Part shown: piece after piece, positions 1 through 9,789 of the stretch | Numbering within the stretch: position 1 is the stretch's first letter | Layout of the letters: each line of letters begins with the position of its first letter | Origin: Ignavibacteria bacterium RIFOXYC2_FULL_35_21 | Lineage (GTDB): Bacteria; Bacteroidota; Ignavibacteria; Kapaibacteriales; UBA2268 | Length of the DNA: 32,350 nucleotides | Assembly (NCBI GenBank): GCA_001804705.1 | Contig: MHAY01000086.1 | Span: 1-32,350 of the forward strand | Direction: 5' to 3' | Position numbers and translations under genes: made by a program | Notes under the pieces: model-generated | Told to the model about the DNA's origin: nothing | The model's input: only the letters and a program-made list of their open reading frames with translations | Database searches by the model: none

Positions 1-94
1 ATTGTCAGTTTTAACGAACCGCCGTATGCCGAACGGCACGTACGGTGGTGTGAGAGGACGGTAAGGGAAATAATCCCTTACCTCCTACTCGATT
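1..94 (+). mobile_element. Group II intron 3' end (domains V and VI)
   Basis: The sequence folds like the catalytic end of a bacterial group II intron. Domain V: 18-26 pairs with 41-49 (nine pairs, one G-U), then a 2-nt bulge at 39-40 on the 3' side, then TGCC/GGCA (27-30 with 35-38) closed by a GAAC loop. Domain VI: GAG 52-54 pairs with CTC 88-90, AGG 55-57 with CCT 84-86, and GGTAAGGG 60-67 with CCCTTACC 75-82. A single unpaired A at 87 fits the lariat branch point. The 3' splice site should lie 6-7 nt further on, near 93-94. Domains I-IV and any intron-encoded reverse transcriptase would lie left of the window. The fold is seen directly; whether the intron is active cannot be judged. Confidence 0.85.
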
Positions 95-109
95 GGTTGA
101 AATTATCAT

Positions 110-136
110 CACCATGTTGAAACATGGTGCTAATCT
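110..136. repeat. 27-nt hairpin repeat, copy 1
   Basis: Identical over 27 nt to the copy at 211-237. The first 20 nt are palindromic (CACCATGT, loop TGAA, ACATGGTG), followed by CTAATCT. It lies about 16 nt past the predicted 3' end of the intron. No T tract follows on either strand, so this copy does not look like a terminator by itself. Confidence 0.7.
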
Positions 137-210
137 AATGAGAATAACACCAAGATTTATGCTGGTGAGATGAAATGAACGGATACAGACAAAAATAAAT
201 ATTAAAACCA

Positions 211-237
211 CACCATGTTGAAACATGGTGCTAATCT
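211..237 (-). terminator. 27-nt hairpin repeat, copy 2; likely terminator of the M6 protease gene
   Basis: Second copy of the 27-nt repeat, 101 bp after the first. Its last base overlaps the stop codon of the leftward metalloprotease gene. Read on the minus strand, the 8-bp hairpin (TGAA/TTCA loop) starts about 6 nt after the stop and is followed by TGGTTTTAAT and a further T-rich stretch. That is the layout of a Rho-independent terminator. The terminator function is inferred. Confidence 0.5.
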
Positions 238-3200
238 TATCTCCCAATAATAATTGCCTGTCTTTGTAAGGCAACACCATTTGTTATAATAACAAAATAA
301 ATACCTGGCGGAATTTCTGCAGAAAGCCAATTAATCCGGTGATTACCCTGTAACAGGTATCCTGAAAATATGTCATCCATCTTCTCTCCGAAGAGATTAA
401 ATATACTAATTTCTACATGGGAATCAAATTGTAAGTTTATATCGAAAACAACCGATTCACTCGCAGGATTCGGGTAACTATGCAATGTGAACATTCCTTG
501 ATTATTTGTCTCATCGACAGTGCTGAACTTATCGGTGGTGAATTTCCATGTATTTGACCAATCTGTCGTTCCATCAGGATTAGATGCACTGACATGCCAG
601 TAGTAATCGGACTCAAGGCCAAGATTAACATAGTCAATCGTTGTGTTTGATAAGGAAGTCTCATCAATTATCTTAGTTGCAAAATTATTACTTTGAGAAA
701 GCTGTACATTATAACTTTCTGCACCCTGAACAGACTGCCAGTTTAGCTTGCCATAGTTCTGAATTTTTATTGCATTTTGTGCCGGAGAAATCAGTGAAGG
801 AGTTGCAATCCTTGTTGAGAAATCCCATACTTCTGACCAATCGCCGGTTCCTTCTGTATTCTTAGCGGCGACTCTCCAGTAATATTTTGTATTATTTTCA
901 AGATTTGAGTAATTGTAATTATTTTCAGTGATATTTGAATCATTAACAACAAGGGGGCTAAAATTCGTTGATTTGGAAATCTGCAATTTATAATTCAATG
1001 CACCGGTAACCTGCTCCCACCTAAGTGTGCCGTTTATGTTTACAAAAACATTTCCGTCCGGCGGAGCTGATAAATTTGGGGCTGACAATGAAGTCGAAAA
1101 ACTCCACAGAGCAGACCAATTGCTCCATGAGGAGCCTATCTTAGCCCTGATTTGCCAGTAGTACCGTGTATTTTTTGTCAGGTTGCTGTAATCAAAGGAA
1201 TTTGTAGTCAATGTAGAATCATTAATCACAGTAGTACTGAAGTTCTGAGATGTTGATACCCTTATATGATATAAACCCACTCCGGACATTTCTCCCCAGC
1301 GGAATTCCAGGCTATTTGGAATATTGCTTGCATTGTTTGGCGGATACATCAATAATGGAGCATCGAATGATGTGGCAAAATTCCAGGTCGATGACCATTC
1401 ACCTGTGTTATTTGCAGACTTGCCGCTGACTTTCCAGTAATAGGTACGGTTCTTGTCCAATCCGCTGTAATTATAGCTTGTACCCGTCAACGTGGAATCA
1501 TCAATTATCGTAGATGAGAAATCCTGTTCTTCGGATAGCATCAATTTGTATAAAGCAGCTCCGGCAATAGCATTCCATCTAAATGTTCCGCTGTCGGGGA
1601 CACCGGTTGCAAAATTATTTGGTGAAACGAGAATAGGAGGAGCAAGCTGGGTTGTGAAATCCATTGCCGAAGGCCAGTTCCCGTCACCATCTGAATTATG
1701 TGCAGAAACCCGCCAGTAATATTTTGTATTATTATTCAATCCGCTGTAACTTTGATTTATACCTGAAATCCCTGTCTGGTCAATCGTAGTGGAACTAAAT
1801 GTAGAATCGGCAGAAACCTGTAAATTATAAGTCTGTGCCTGATTAACACCCAGCCATTGGAAAGAGCCGCTGTCCGATACTCCCGTTGAATGATTAGCAG
1901 GTGAAAGAAGAATGGGAGCTCCGAGAATCGTTGTGAAGTCCCATCGAGGCGACCAATTACTTGCATCATATATGCTTGTAGAACTCACTCTCCAAAAATA
2001 TACCGTACCAAATTCAAAACCTTGATATAAAAAGAATGTATCCGAAACATTCGACTGGTCATATATGTTAACCGAAAAGTCCGGGAATCCCGATATTTGC
2101 ACTCTGTAGCTAACAGCTATTGGGTTATTGTTCCAGGTTACGTAACCGCTTTCGGAAACTCTTTTTTCATGGTTTGAAGGCGAGTACAAAGTCGGTGGCC
2201 CAACTATTGTAGAAAAATTCCATGCATTTGACCATTGGCTCGTACCACCGGGATTAGATGCATTAAGACGCCAATAATACCGAGTGCTGTAACTCAAACC
2301 ATCAACATCATAAGTTGTTCCAACTACATTTGATATATTCTTTATGATATTCGAGAAGTCGGCAGTGTTTGAAACCTGCAACCCATATGTATCGGCTCCG
2401 TAAACCGAAGACCAGCTTAGAGTCAGGCTTGTATCCAGAGAATGTGAATTATTTAACGGTGAGACAAGAACCGGGCTATCGAGTATGATGCGGAAATCCC
2501 ATGCAGATGACCAGCTACTGGTATCTATAGCAGTATGGGTTTTGATACGCCAATAATACCTGATTCCATGAGACAGAGGGGTTACAATCTGGTAAGTTGT
2601 ATCGGTCAAACCGGACAAATTTAATAATGGGGCAAAAAAATCCGCTTGGGTTGAAATCTGTAAATCGTAGGTTAATGCATCTGTGCTTCTGTACCATACC
2701 AAAAGGGGAGTAGTCGTTATACCATCGGCACCATTAGCGGGTAATTTAAGAATCGGAGGCAACACTCCGAATCCGATTTTAAATGATATGGTTGCACCTG
2801 CAGAGCTTACGTCATACAGAATTAAACCGCCTTCGGAACCATTGTACAGGAAGCAGGATGGATTCGTTTCATCGTTTATGGCAGTCCTTCCTACATCCGC
2901 ACTGTAGTGTGCCTGGCTTATATTTCCATTTGCACTCGGTGTACCATCCAATCTGTAAATATAAACTTCGTCGGGAGGGCCATCTGAGTTGCCATTGCCG
3001 CAGTCTGTCTTAATCCTATATACGAGCAAGCCCGAACCGGGAACCGAACTCTCAAAAGTTCCCGTTTTTCTCCTGTATTCAACGACAAAATATTCAGTAG
3101 CCGCATTAGGAGAATTAATTCTATAGCAATTATTTGTAGCCGATGTTAGAGGATTTAACTGATATGTGCCTGATGTAGAAATCAGCGGAATTGAAGTAAT

Positions 3201-4322
3201 CCAATTCCCATATTTATATTTCATAAAGGCTCCCATATGTTGGGGCGGGTCCATATCATATTCCATCAAATCCCAATACCCAACCGGAGTCTTTCCGTCA
3301 TATCCATAATGATATAAATCCGGAGCTCCGAATGTATGGAATATCTCATGGCTCAAAACACCCGCATCAACAACAGTTTGAAGCTGGAAATTATATTTCC
3401 ATACTACTTTACTGTTAATCGTAACATTGTAGGAAAATAAATCCCATTGATGGGGCCAGAGCAGGTCAGACCATCCACCTGGCGCACCATAAACAATAAA
3501 ACAGACATTATCAACAAACCCATTGCCATCATAATCAATGTTGAGCCCGGAAGGTATCTGAGATTTAACGGCATCTACAGCGTTTTTCAGCAGTGTATGT
3601 TCCCTATTTGTCCTTTCATTACTGCTGGTATAACCTATAGGATTGTTGACGGAGTGGTAAGGTTTATAATAATTCCTGACGTGGCTGTCCTGAAATGATA
3701 GTACTGTAGCACCTGGTATCGGGTAAAATGTTGAATTAATAGTTAAGGCATTGTAAGAGGCTTCGAGGTAATAGCTTTTCATCGAAGCACTGCCTGTTGA
3801 ATTGAACATATTTGTATAAGTGCTGACTGGGTCTGTAAACTCAGACTCACCATTGAACCTGATGAAAATTACAATGTTATTAATAGTGCCGCTGACTTGT
3901 ATGGTTTCGGATTTATCTTTTTTCCCGGGTTTTTGTGCAGCCTGATGAAATTGTTTAGCCTTTTCATAAATTTTTTCGGGAGCTATTGTCATCCATTTAT
4001 CAATCCCAAGTGTGTTTGGGTCAACCGTCCCCACGATTTTCTTGCTCGAGACAAGTTCTCCATTGATTTTTTCGGCATAAACATAGTATCCTGTTTTAGG
4101 GTCAGCCAAAATAGTATAGCCATCTTTGTCATGCAGCCAGTTGTAATGCTCATCCCCGCTTGCAAAGCAATGGATAATTGTTCCATCAGGTTGAGTTATA
4201 GTTTGTGGAACATTACGTAGATATGCAGCATTTGAAATAAAAAATGCAGCAATTAGTAAAAGTATAATATATGATGTAAATCTAATATGCCTGAATAAAC
4301 TTGAAGTAAAAAACATAATCAT
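237..4322 (-). CDS. M6 family metalloprotease with FN3-like repeats and T9SS sorting domain
   Basis: Predicted secreted zinc protease of the M6 (immune inhibitor A-like) family, 1361 residues from this start. Residue numbers here count from an upstream ATG at 4334. The chosen ATG at 4322 has GGGAG five bases upstream, while 4334 has no ribosome site; 4316 is also possible. A signal-peptide segment (about 16-37) is followed by a propeptide-like region and the catalytic domain. The zinc motif HEIFHTFGAPD is at about 329-339 and a Met-turn-like VGYWDLMEYD follows at about 351. Eight modules of about 90 residues then follow, each starting like P.L.SP.N and ending like YYWRV...W..W.FST. The C-terminal 85 residues (SYPNPASESV ... 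GIYFVII) are a T9SS type A sorting domain, so the protein is probably exported and surface-anchored or released. Substrate unknown. Confidence 0.9.
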   Translation of the reverse strand: MIMFFTSSLFRHIRFTSYIILLLIAAFFISNAAYLRNVPQTITQPDGTIIHCFASGDEHYNWLHDKDGYTILADPKTGYYVYAEKINGELVSSKKIVGTVDPNTLGIDKWMTIAPEKIYEKAKQFHQAAQKPGKKDKSETIQVSGTINNIVIFIRFNGESEFTDPVSTYTNMFNSTGSASMKSYYLEASYNALTINSTFYPIPGATVLSFQDSHVRNYYKPYHSVNNPIGYTSSNERTNREHTLLKNAVDAVKSQIPSGLNIDYDGNGFVDNVCFIVYGAPGGWSDLLWPHQWDLFSYNVTINSKVVWKYNFQLQTVVDAGVLSHEIFHTFGAPDLYHYGYDGKTPVGYWDLMEYDMDPPQHMGAFMKYKYGNWITSIPLISTSGTYQLNPLTSATNNCYRINSPNAATEYFVVEYRRKTGTFESSVPGSGLLVYRIKTDCGNGNSDGPPDEVYIYRLDGTPSANGNISQAHYSADVGRTAINDETNPSCFLYNGSEGGLILYDVSSAGATISFKIGFGVLPPILKLPANGADGITTTPLLVWYRSTDALTYDLQISTQADFFAPLLNLSGLTDTTYQIVTPLSHGIRYYWRIKTHTAIDTSSWSSAWDFRIILDSPVLVSPLNNSHSLDTSLTLSWSSVYGADTYGLQVSNTADFSNIIKNISNVVGTTYDVDGLSYSTRYYWRLNASNPGGTSQWSNAWNFSTIVGPPTLYSPSNHEKRVSESGYVTWNNNPIAVSYRVQISGFPDFSVNIYDQSNVSDTFFLYQGFEFGTVYFWRVSSTSIYDASNWSPRWDFTTILGAPILLSPANHSTGVSDSGSFQWLGVNQAQTYNLQVSADSTFSSTTIDQTGISGINQSYSGLNNNTKYYWRVSAHNSDGDGNWPSAMDFTTQLAPPILVSPNNFATGVPDSGTFRWNAIAGAALYKLMLSEEQDFSSTIIDDSTLTGTSYNYSGLDKNRTYYWKVSGKSANNTGEWSSTWNFATSFDAPLLMYPPNNASNIPNSLEFRWGEMSGVGLYHIRVSTSQNFSTTVINDSTLTTNSFDYSNLTKNTRYYWQIRAKIGSSWSNWSALWSFSTSLSAPNLSAPPDGNVFVNINGTLRWEQVTGALNYKLQISKSTNFSPLVVNDSNITENNYNYSNLENNTKYYWRVAAKNTEGTGDWSEVWDFSTRIATPSLISPAQNAIKIQNYGKLNWQSVQGAESYNVQLSQSNNFATKIIDETSLSNTTIDYVNLGLESDYYWHVSASNPDGTTDWSNTWKFTTDKFSTVDETNNQGMFTLHSYPNPASESVVFDINLQFDSHVEISIFNLFGEKMDDIFSGYLLQGNHRINWLSAEIPPGIYFVIITNGVALQRQAIIIGR

Positions 4323-4334
4323 GCCAACTCCCAT

Positions 4335-4607
4335 TAATATGGCTTATATTTATTGAATTACTATTATTGTATTTATCAACCCCCTTTTTTTTATAAATTC
4401 AAAGTTTAAACGAATAGTAACTTCAATTATTGGTACACTTCCATTCTTTTTATTAATTTTTTCTACATAAAATTGTAAAAAAAAATATTTTGTTTTCAAA
4501 TAAGAAAGTTATACATTAATCGTCTGACGTAATGATATAGGAGAATTTAAACTCTGTGAGTTAAAGTTCATGACTGTTAAAATGAAAATAAAGTTAAATC
4601 AATTTTT
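4335..4607. promoter_or_regulatory. Divergent intergenic region between two T9SS protein genes
   Basis: About 270 bp of very AT-rich DNA between start codons that point outwards, so it must carry promoters for both flanking genes. I could not assign -35/-10 or Bacteroidota-type promoter boxes with confidence. A small inverted repeat (AACTC/GAGTT) lies near 4550-4562. Confidence 0.4.
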
Positions 4608-7600
4608 ATGAGAAATTTATACTCGATTATAAAAATATTAATTTTAACTTTTCTTCCTCTGGCTTCTTATTCGCAGTCATGGAATAAAGTAAGTTCTATA
4701 CCTCCACCCTACAGTTTTAACTATTGGCTGGATGTTTACTTTTTACCTTCTAATCCTAATTACGGTTGGATTTGCGGGTTTAGCGGACAGGTATTAAGAA
4801 CAACAGACAGAGGTAAAACCTGGGCAGGGGCAGTTGTCCCATTTGCCAACCAGCTTGAAAGTGTACATTTTTCATCAACAACAGTTGGCTATACTTCCGG
4901 AATGGATGGTATATTCAAATCAACAAATGGCGGTGTATCATGGGTTGATATTACACCTCCCAATGCCGGGTTGCTTTGGGGTAATTACTTTGTTGATCCG
5001 CTTTATGGTGTTACAGTTGGCGGCGGATGTGATGGAATACAAAAGTTCTTTCTTACAACGGATGGAGGAGCTAATTGGTCTCTTTATACGGATTCGGTAC
5101 CAAACAGCGGTATGGCTGATGTAATACTTTATTCCTCAAATGGGCTTGGGTATGCGTCGAGCAGTGGAAAAATCTGGATAACAACAAATGGCGGTGCAAA
5201 CTGGCAAATTCATAGTTTATCAGGTCCTGAATACTGGCAGGAAGAAATAACAAATGTCGGCAATTCCTTTCTTGTCCCTTTTGGAGGGACAACATGTATT
5301 GGTGCAGGAAACAATGGCGGTATGCACTTCTCGACAGATAACGGATCAACCTGGAATAGTTATACAACAGGTATTCCAATGTTCGGTGCTTTTCTCATCG
5401 ACCAAAGAACAGGCTGGGTTTGTGGCTATAACCGTGAAGTTTATTATACAACAGATGGCGGACAGACTTGGATAAAGCGTAACTGCGGAATTGACAGAGG
5501 GCACCTCGATGATTTATGGTTCATAACTCCAAACGAAGGATGGGTAGTCGGCGAAGGAGTTTATTACATAGGCCCCGACAATCAGGTTGTTACTAAAATG
5601 AACATGGTTTATGGCGATGTCTGCATCCCGGGTTCAATGTATGACACTTTATGGGTCAAGAATCATTCTTTCAATAATGCTGTGATGGCAGCAACAAACA
5701 TTTATGGTGTTAATTTCGAGGATTTCACTATTGTATATCCTCCCGGAGGTTTTGCCCTGCCTGCATGTGATTCACAAATGATTATTGTGCGTTTCATGCC
5801 TCTGAAGGCAGGTGATAATAAAAATGCTAAGCTTGGTATAAATGTTATTGGTGGAAATAATTTCACAATAGACCTTCTTGGCGATGCCAAAGAAAATACT
5901 GCTATTCCCGAAGACTCTTTACTCGAAATTAATCCCGCTTATTGCGGCATGAATACGGTTGATTCATTGCAATGGACTGCTTCCAGTCCTGATAACTCAA
6001 TTATTACAATTCAAAAAGTAGAGGGAAGTTATGAAATAGTATCGGAATCACCGCTCCCGATAAATGTTTATTCCAGTGGCGTATATACTAATTTTTCTGC
6101 TTCTCCTTCCGATACAGGGTGGTTTACATCCCGGTTTAGATTTACACTGTCGCCCTGCTCAAAAGATACATTCATCACAGTGAGAGCTTATGGAGTTTCG
6201 CCGATAATAACTGCAGAAGACAGAATTATGTTTAACCTAAATTGCAAATTATCAGAATTTGATACAATACCTGTTTTTAATACAGGTAACAGCGAACTGA
6301 TTATTTCGGATTATAATTTTAATTCCGCAAACACTGCTTTTTCGTATATAGGCTGGATTAGTGGCAGAGCCTTACCCTTAAAGATTAATCCATTTGAAGC
6401 TGATTCATTGATTATAAAATTTGACCCCCCGATAAGCGGTTCACATAGTGCCGTGTTAAACCTGATTAATAATGATTCAACTTCGATTCGTGGGAGAAAG
6501 AATCCATTTTATATCTCATTTAACGGTATCGTTACCTCGACTGATGTTAAACCAAAAGATACTGTTTTTGTGCTGGGGGATATTTGCCTTGGAGATTCTG
6601 TCATACTAAATGTACCGGTGAAAAACAAAGGTGATTTAACAGCAACATTGCAAAATCCAATATATGATAACAGTGTTTATAGAATATCTGTCCAGGGGCA
6701 ATCATTCCCATTCCAGATAAAAACAAATGATTCGGTTAATTGCCGTATCATATTTAAACCTGATACTACACGACAATACGATGATACAATTTATATCAGC
6801 ACCCTGCCATGTAATGAACTGATGAAGATTATTGTTAATGCAAACTGCGTTGATTCATACATCACTGCTGAACCCGATTCAATTACAGGTGTGATTCAAA
6901 CAGGCCTGCCTTTGAGGAAAGCCGTAACCGTTCATGCTTTTGGCAATATTCCAATGAGTATCACTGATATTAAATTGAATCCTACACAACTCGATTGGAC
7001 AATTAATACATCTCCGACACTGCCATATAGCATAATAGCAGGCGATAGCGTGGTTTTTACTTTTGATTTCATCTCAACCAAAGACACTGTTCTGAACAGC
7101 AGGCTGGTATTCAGTCTCGATAGTTATTGCCCGATGGAAACAAGTCTGCCTGTTAATATATTGAGTCACAGTGTCTGGCTTTTGACTTCTGCCGATTCGG
7201 TAGGTTTTGGGTATAGTAAATGCACTGCAGGTATTATATACGATACCATTACAATTACAAATGCAGGTTCTATTGAGGATACGTTAACCATTCTTGAGAT
7301 ACGGCCTTCAGGTTTGCCTTTCAGTATTGTTAATATGCCTGTTCTACCTCACATCATGCCTTCAGGTTCAGTTGAAAATTATATTATAGCATATGATTCT
7401 TCCATTGAAGGACTTTTTACAGGAACCCTTGTGATTGATTCAAAAAATCTGAGAGGATTGTCAATTAATCTGCCTTTGTCCGGAGAATTCAGGACTGTTC
7501 AAACAAAGCCCGATGCTGTCAACTTTGACTATTCAAATGTCGAGCCCTGCAATGATACAATTGTTAAAACATTTTATATTAAAAACACAGGCACTCTTGC

Positions 7601-8843
7601 TGATTCACTTACTATCGGCAGAACTATAAATCAACCGGGATTTGAAATTATTCCATCAGCAAATATTGCAGTTCAATCGGGTGACAGTGCTTTGATTTCT
7701 GTTTTGCTTATTCCTTCAAAGTTTAATGTAGAAGGAACATTCAATGAAAAATTTATTCTCACAAGCACAGTTTGTCTGAACACTCACACTGTTGATGCGG
7801 CAGTAAATATCATTAGGCCAAGATTAACAATAGAACCATTGAGCCATGATTTCGGCAATGTCTGGATTGATGATTCTGTTCTGAAATATATTGACATAAA
7901 AAATGAGAGCAATTACGATAAGAGTATAACCGGTCTTGCGATTGTGCCTTCTTCATCGCAATTCAGGTTTGATGCTCAATTTCCGGTTGTCCTTGCTCCA
8001 AATGGTTCTCTCCGAGTTCCTGTAACATTTACAGCCCAAAAAGAAGGTGCTGAACAATGCCGGTTTGAGGTTATCGAGGAATCAGTCTGCATTGATACGG
8101 GCTATGTCGAACTGAGTGGAAATGTACCGCCGGAAGTTTATAATACATCGGTGAAAATCGGCAACTACAGGGCGGAGCCGGGTGACACAATCACGCTTGA
8201 AGTCGAACTGCTCGATGCTTTACCAAGAGTAAAACCTGGCCGTCTCGATTTCGCATTATCATTTGATAAAATGTTATTCTATCCATCGAGGGTACTTGCA
8301 AAATTTAAAAACACAAGACAGGCTGTTAACTATTTTTATTATCCTGATACATTGAAGGTGTCGGTCGAGAAACAATTTTCCGAACTGCTTTTCCAGGAAC
8401 CCGGTAATATAATTTTTATTGAGGGTATGGTGCTTAAATCCTATCCCGATTCCACAGGACTCTTCATAACAGAATTCAATCCTGTAACAAGTAAAGTTGT
8501 CAATGTAAGCAGGATTGACGGCTCACTAAAAGCATTGAATATCTGTCCTCCCACAGGCGGCTTCTTTCTTAAGCTTGTAAACAACCTGAAGACAAGCATT
8601 GATGAATCTGTTATCAATTCAGGCCATTTGAACATCGAGGTTTTAATTCCCGATGAACAGGCAATTACCGTTGAAATCTGGGATGTGATGGGCAACAGGG
8701 TACACAATGAAAATATCATTATAAAAAAGGATAGCAGGTCATTCACTCTTGACGTTTCAAATTTATCTAATGGAGCTTATATCCTGACAATAAAATCGGA
8801 CAAAAATTATTCGGCAAGATATAAATTTATTATATACCGCTAA
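4608..8843 (+). CDS. Ycf48/BNR-like propeller protein with anchor-D, cohesin-like and T9SS domains
   Basis: Large exported protein of 1411 residues with a clear signal peptide (about 1-22, ending ASYSQS). Residues about 30-330 hold several repeats of the type GW.CG..G.V..TTDGG.TW, as in Ycf48/BNR/sialidase-type beta-propellers. From about 340 to 1180 there are repeated immunoglobulin-like modules with DTGWF, NTGN and DFGNVWIDD motifs, typical of choice-of-anchor-D (SPD-2/Hydin-like) domains. A cohesin-like segment follows at about 1185-1320 (NYRAEPGDTITLEVELLD). The last about 75 residues (VEIWDVMGNRV ... LSNGAYILTIKS) are a T9SS type A sorting domain. No strong ribosome site precedes the ATG, as is common in this lineage. 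No enzymatic residues are recognisable; binding or adhesion is the likely role, but this is inference. Confidence 0.85.
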   Translation: MRNLYSIIKILILTFLPLASYSQSWNKVSSIPPPYSFNYWLDVYFLPSNPNYGWICGFSGQVLRTTDRGKTWAGAVVPFANQLESVHFSSTTVGYTSGMDGIFKSTNGGVSWVDITPPNAGLLWGNYFVDPLYGVTVGGGCDGIQKFFLTTDGGANWSLYTDSVPNSGMADVILYSSNGLGYASSSGKIWITTNGGANWQIHSLSGPEYWQEEITNVGNSFLVPFGGTTCIGAGNNGGMHFSTDNGSTWNSYTTGIPMFGAFLIDQRTGWVCGYNREVYYTTDGGQTWIKRNCGIDRGHLDDLWFITPNEGWVVGEGVYYIGPDNQVVTKMNMVYGDVCIPGSMYDTLWVKNHSFNNAVMAATNIYGVNFEDFTIVYPPGGFALPACDSQMIIVRFMPLKAGDNKNAKLGINVIGGNNFTIDLLGDAKENTAIPEDSLLEINPAYCGMNTVDSLQWTASSPDNSIITIQKVEGSYEIVSESPLPINVYSSGVYTNFSASPSDTGWFTSRFRFTLSPCSKDTFITVRAYGVSPIITAEDRIMFNLNCKLSEFDTIPVFNTGNSELIISDYNFNSANTAFSYIGWISGRALPLKINPFEADSLIIKFDPPISGSHSAVLNLINNDSTSIRGRKNPFYISFNGIVTSTDVKPKDTVFVLGDICLGDSVILNVPVKNKGDLTATLQNPIYDNSVYRISVQGQSFPFQIKTNDSVNCRIIFKPDTTRQYDDTIYISTLPCNELMKIIVNANCVDSYITAEPDSITGVIQTGLPLRKAVTVHAFGNIPMSITDIKLNPTQLDWTINTSPTLPYSIIAGDSVVFTFDFISTKDTVLNSRLVFSLDSYCPMETSLPVNILSHSVWLLTSADSVGFGYSKCTAGIIYDTITITNAGSIEDTLTILEIRPSGLPFSIVNMPVLPHIMPSGSVENYIIAYDSSIEGLFTGTLVIDSKNLRGLSINLPLSGEFRTVQTKPDAVNFDYSNVEPCNDTIVKTFYIKNTGTLADSLTIGRTINQPGFEIIPSANIAVQSGDSALISVLLIPSKFNVEGTFNEKFILTSTVCLNTHTVDAAVNIIRPRLTIEPLSHDFGNVWIDDSVLKYIDIKNESNYDKSITGLAIVPSSSQFRFDAQFPVVLAPNGSLRVPVTFTAQKEGAEQCRFEVIEESVCIDTGYVELSGNVPPEVYNTSVKIGNYRAEPGDTITLEVELLDALPRVKPGRLDFALSFDKMLFYPSRVLAKFKNTRQAVNYFYYPDTLKVSVEKQFSELLFQEPGNIIFIEGMVLKSYPDSTGLFITEFNPVTSKVVNVSRIDGSLKALNICPPTGGFFLKLVNNLKTSIDESVINSGHLNIEVLIPDEQAITVEIWDVMGNRVHNENIIIKKDSRSFTLDVSNLSNGAYILTIKSDKNYSARYKFIIYR

Positions 8844-8924
8844 AACCGCAAGCTGGGCAAGGCAAAATACATCAACAAACATGGAAAAGAAATCTGGGTC
8901 TTTGAGGAATAGAATTTTAAAATT

Positions 8925-8983
8925 GTCATGCTGAGGGTAGTCGAAGCATCTTTCCCCCTTTTTCAAAGGGGGATTCAGGGGAA
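8925..8983. repeat. Two abutting dispersed-repeat fragments
   Basis: 8925-8950 reads GTCATGCTGAGGGTAGTCGAAGC, a version of a CTGAG..GTCGAAG repeat that recurs near 20079-20101. It abuts 8951-8983, a copy of the palindromic CCCCCTTT..AAAGGGGG repeat (type 1) found at 19976, 20060, 20210, 20842, 28661, 28831 and 29331. The copy here has no inverted partner. Confidence 0.65.
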
Positions 8984-9024
8984 TTTTAGATTCTTCTTAC
9001 ATCAATATTTCCTAATAACTATGC

Positions 9025-9039
9025 CAGGAGTTACTCCTG
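9025..9039. repeat. 15-nt palindrome between convergent genes
   Basis: CAGGAGT T ACTCCTG is a perfect 7-bp inverted repeat around one base, between the converging ends of the genes at 4608-8843 and 9049-9789. No T-run follows on either strand, so a terminator role is uncertain. Confidence 0.4.
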
Positions 9040-9048
9040 ACAATAATT

Positions 9049-9789
9049 CTATTCTCCTTTTTTAGTTTCATCCATTGAGATATTCCGTTCATCAACATCC
9101 CATCTTAAAATTTTATCCTTTCTGAATCTCAATTCAGGATTGAAATAATAGTCTTCAAGCTTGAAAAAAATATACCCTAATTCATTACAGAATATATTAC
9201 TGCAATAATAATCCTTGAATAATCCCATTGCAATGGCTTCGTCATAAGATTTTAGCAAATAAGATTTGTGAGCATTGAAATACTGGCATGTGTTTTTTGT
9301 ATCAAATGAATCAATCACAATCTGAGCCACGTTTTTACCCTTTAAATTTTCAGGTAACATTATTTTTTTACCCTCACGAATTCCCTTGTTATAGTGATTT
9401 TCCCCCCATGCATCCATATTAAATACTCCAAACAAATCCAAATATGTAAGTTTTCCTTCTTTAATATATTTATCAGCTTCTACTATGAATCTATCGCAAT
9501 CTTCACGTGTATATCCGACTTTATTATAAAATTTATAAATGTTATTCTTACTGCTTCTTGAAATTGAGAAGGGTTTTTCTTTTATTATCTGTACCAAGGA
9601 TTCATCAGTCCTTACAATGGGAATGAAAGATAAATTCAATCTTGATGCAAGATTTTTTGCATTCAATGTATAAAATATATTTGGAGGTTTTATTAAAGCT
9701 TCCTTATTGGCTTTCTGGATTGTTAATTTATAAGTCAACAGGTTAATGAGCAGTATTGTCGGTATTATCCAGAATATTTTTGCTTTCAT
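9049..9789 (-). CDS. Membrane-anchored protein of unknown function
   Basis: I do not recognise this 246-residue protein. An N-terminal hydrophobic segment (about 4-19, KIFWIIPTILLINLLTYK) without a clear cleavage site suggests an uncleaved anchor with the rest outside the cytoplasmic membrane. The remainder is polar and has two cysteines in a C-S-N-I-F-C arrangement near residue 200. The start is well supported: AAGGGAGG lies five bases before the ATG. It is a single gene, convergent with its left neighbour, and is followed upstream by nearly 500 bp without a gene. Confidence 0.7.
   Translation of the reverse strand: MKAKIFWIIPTILLINLLTYKLTIQKANKEALIKPPNIFYTLNAKNLASRLNLSFIPIVRTDESLVQIIKEKPFSISRSSKNNIYKFYNKVGYTREDCDRFIVEADKYIKEGKLTYLDLFGVFNMDAWGENHYNKGIREGKKIMLPENLKGKNVAQIVIDSFDTKNTCQYFNAHKSYLLKSYDEAIAMGLFKDYYCSNIFCNELGYIFFKLEDYYFNPELRFRKDKILRWDVDERNISMDETKKGE

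Noticed and set aside
11-280. Minus-strand open frame at the left edge
   Set aside because: It overlaps the group II intron RNA domains and the hairpin repeats and encodes no recognisable protein.
237-4322. Eight internal repeats as a DNA tandem repeat locus
   Set aside because: The modules are repeated at protein level only; the DNA of neighbouring modules is diverged, so this is an old FN3-like domain array.
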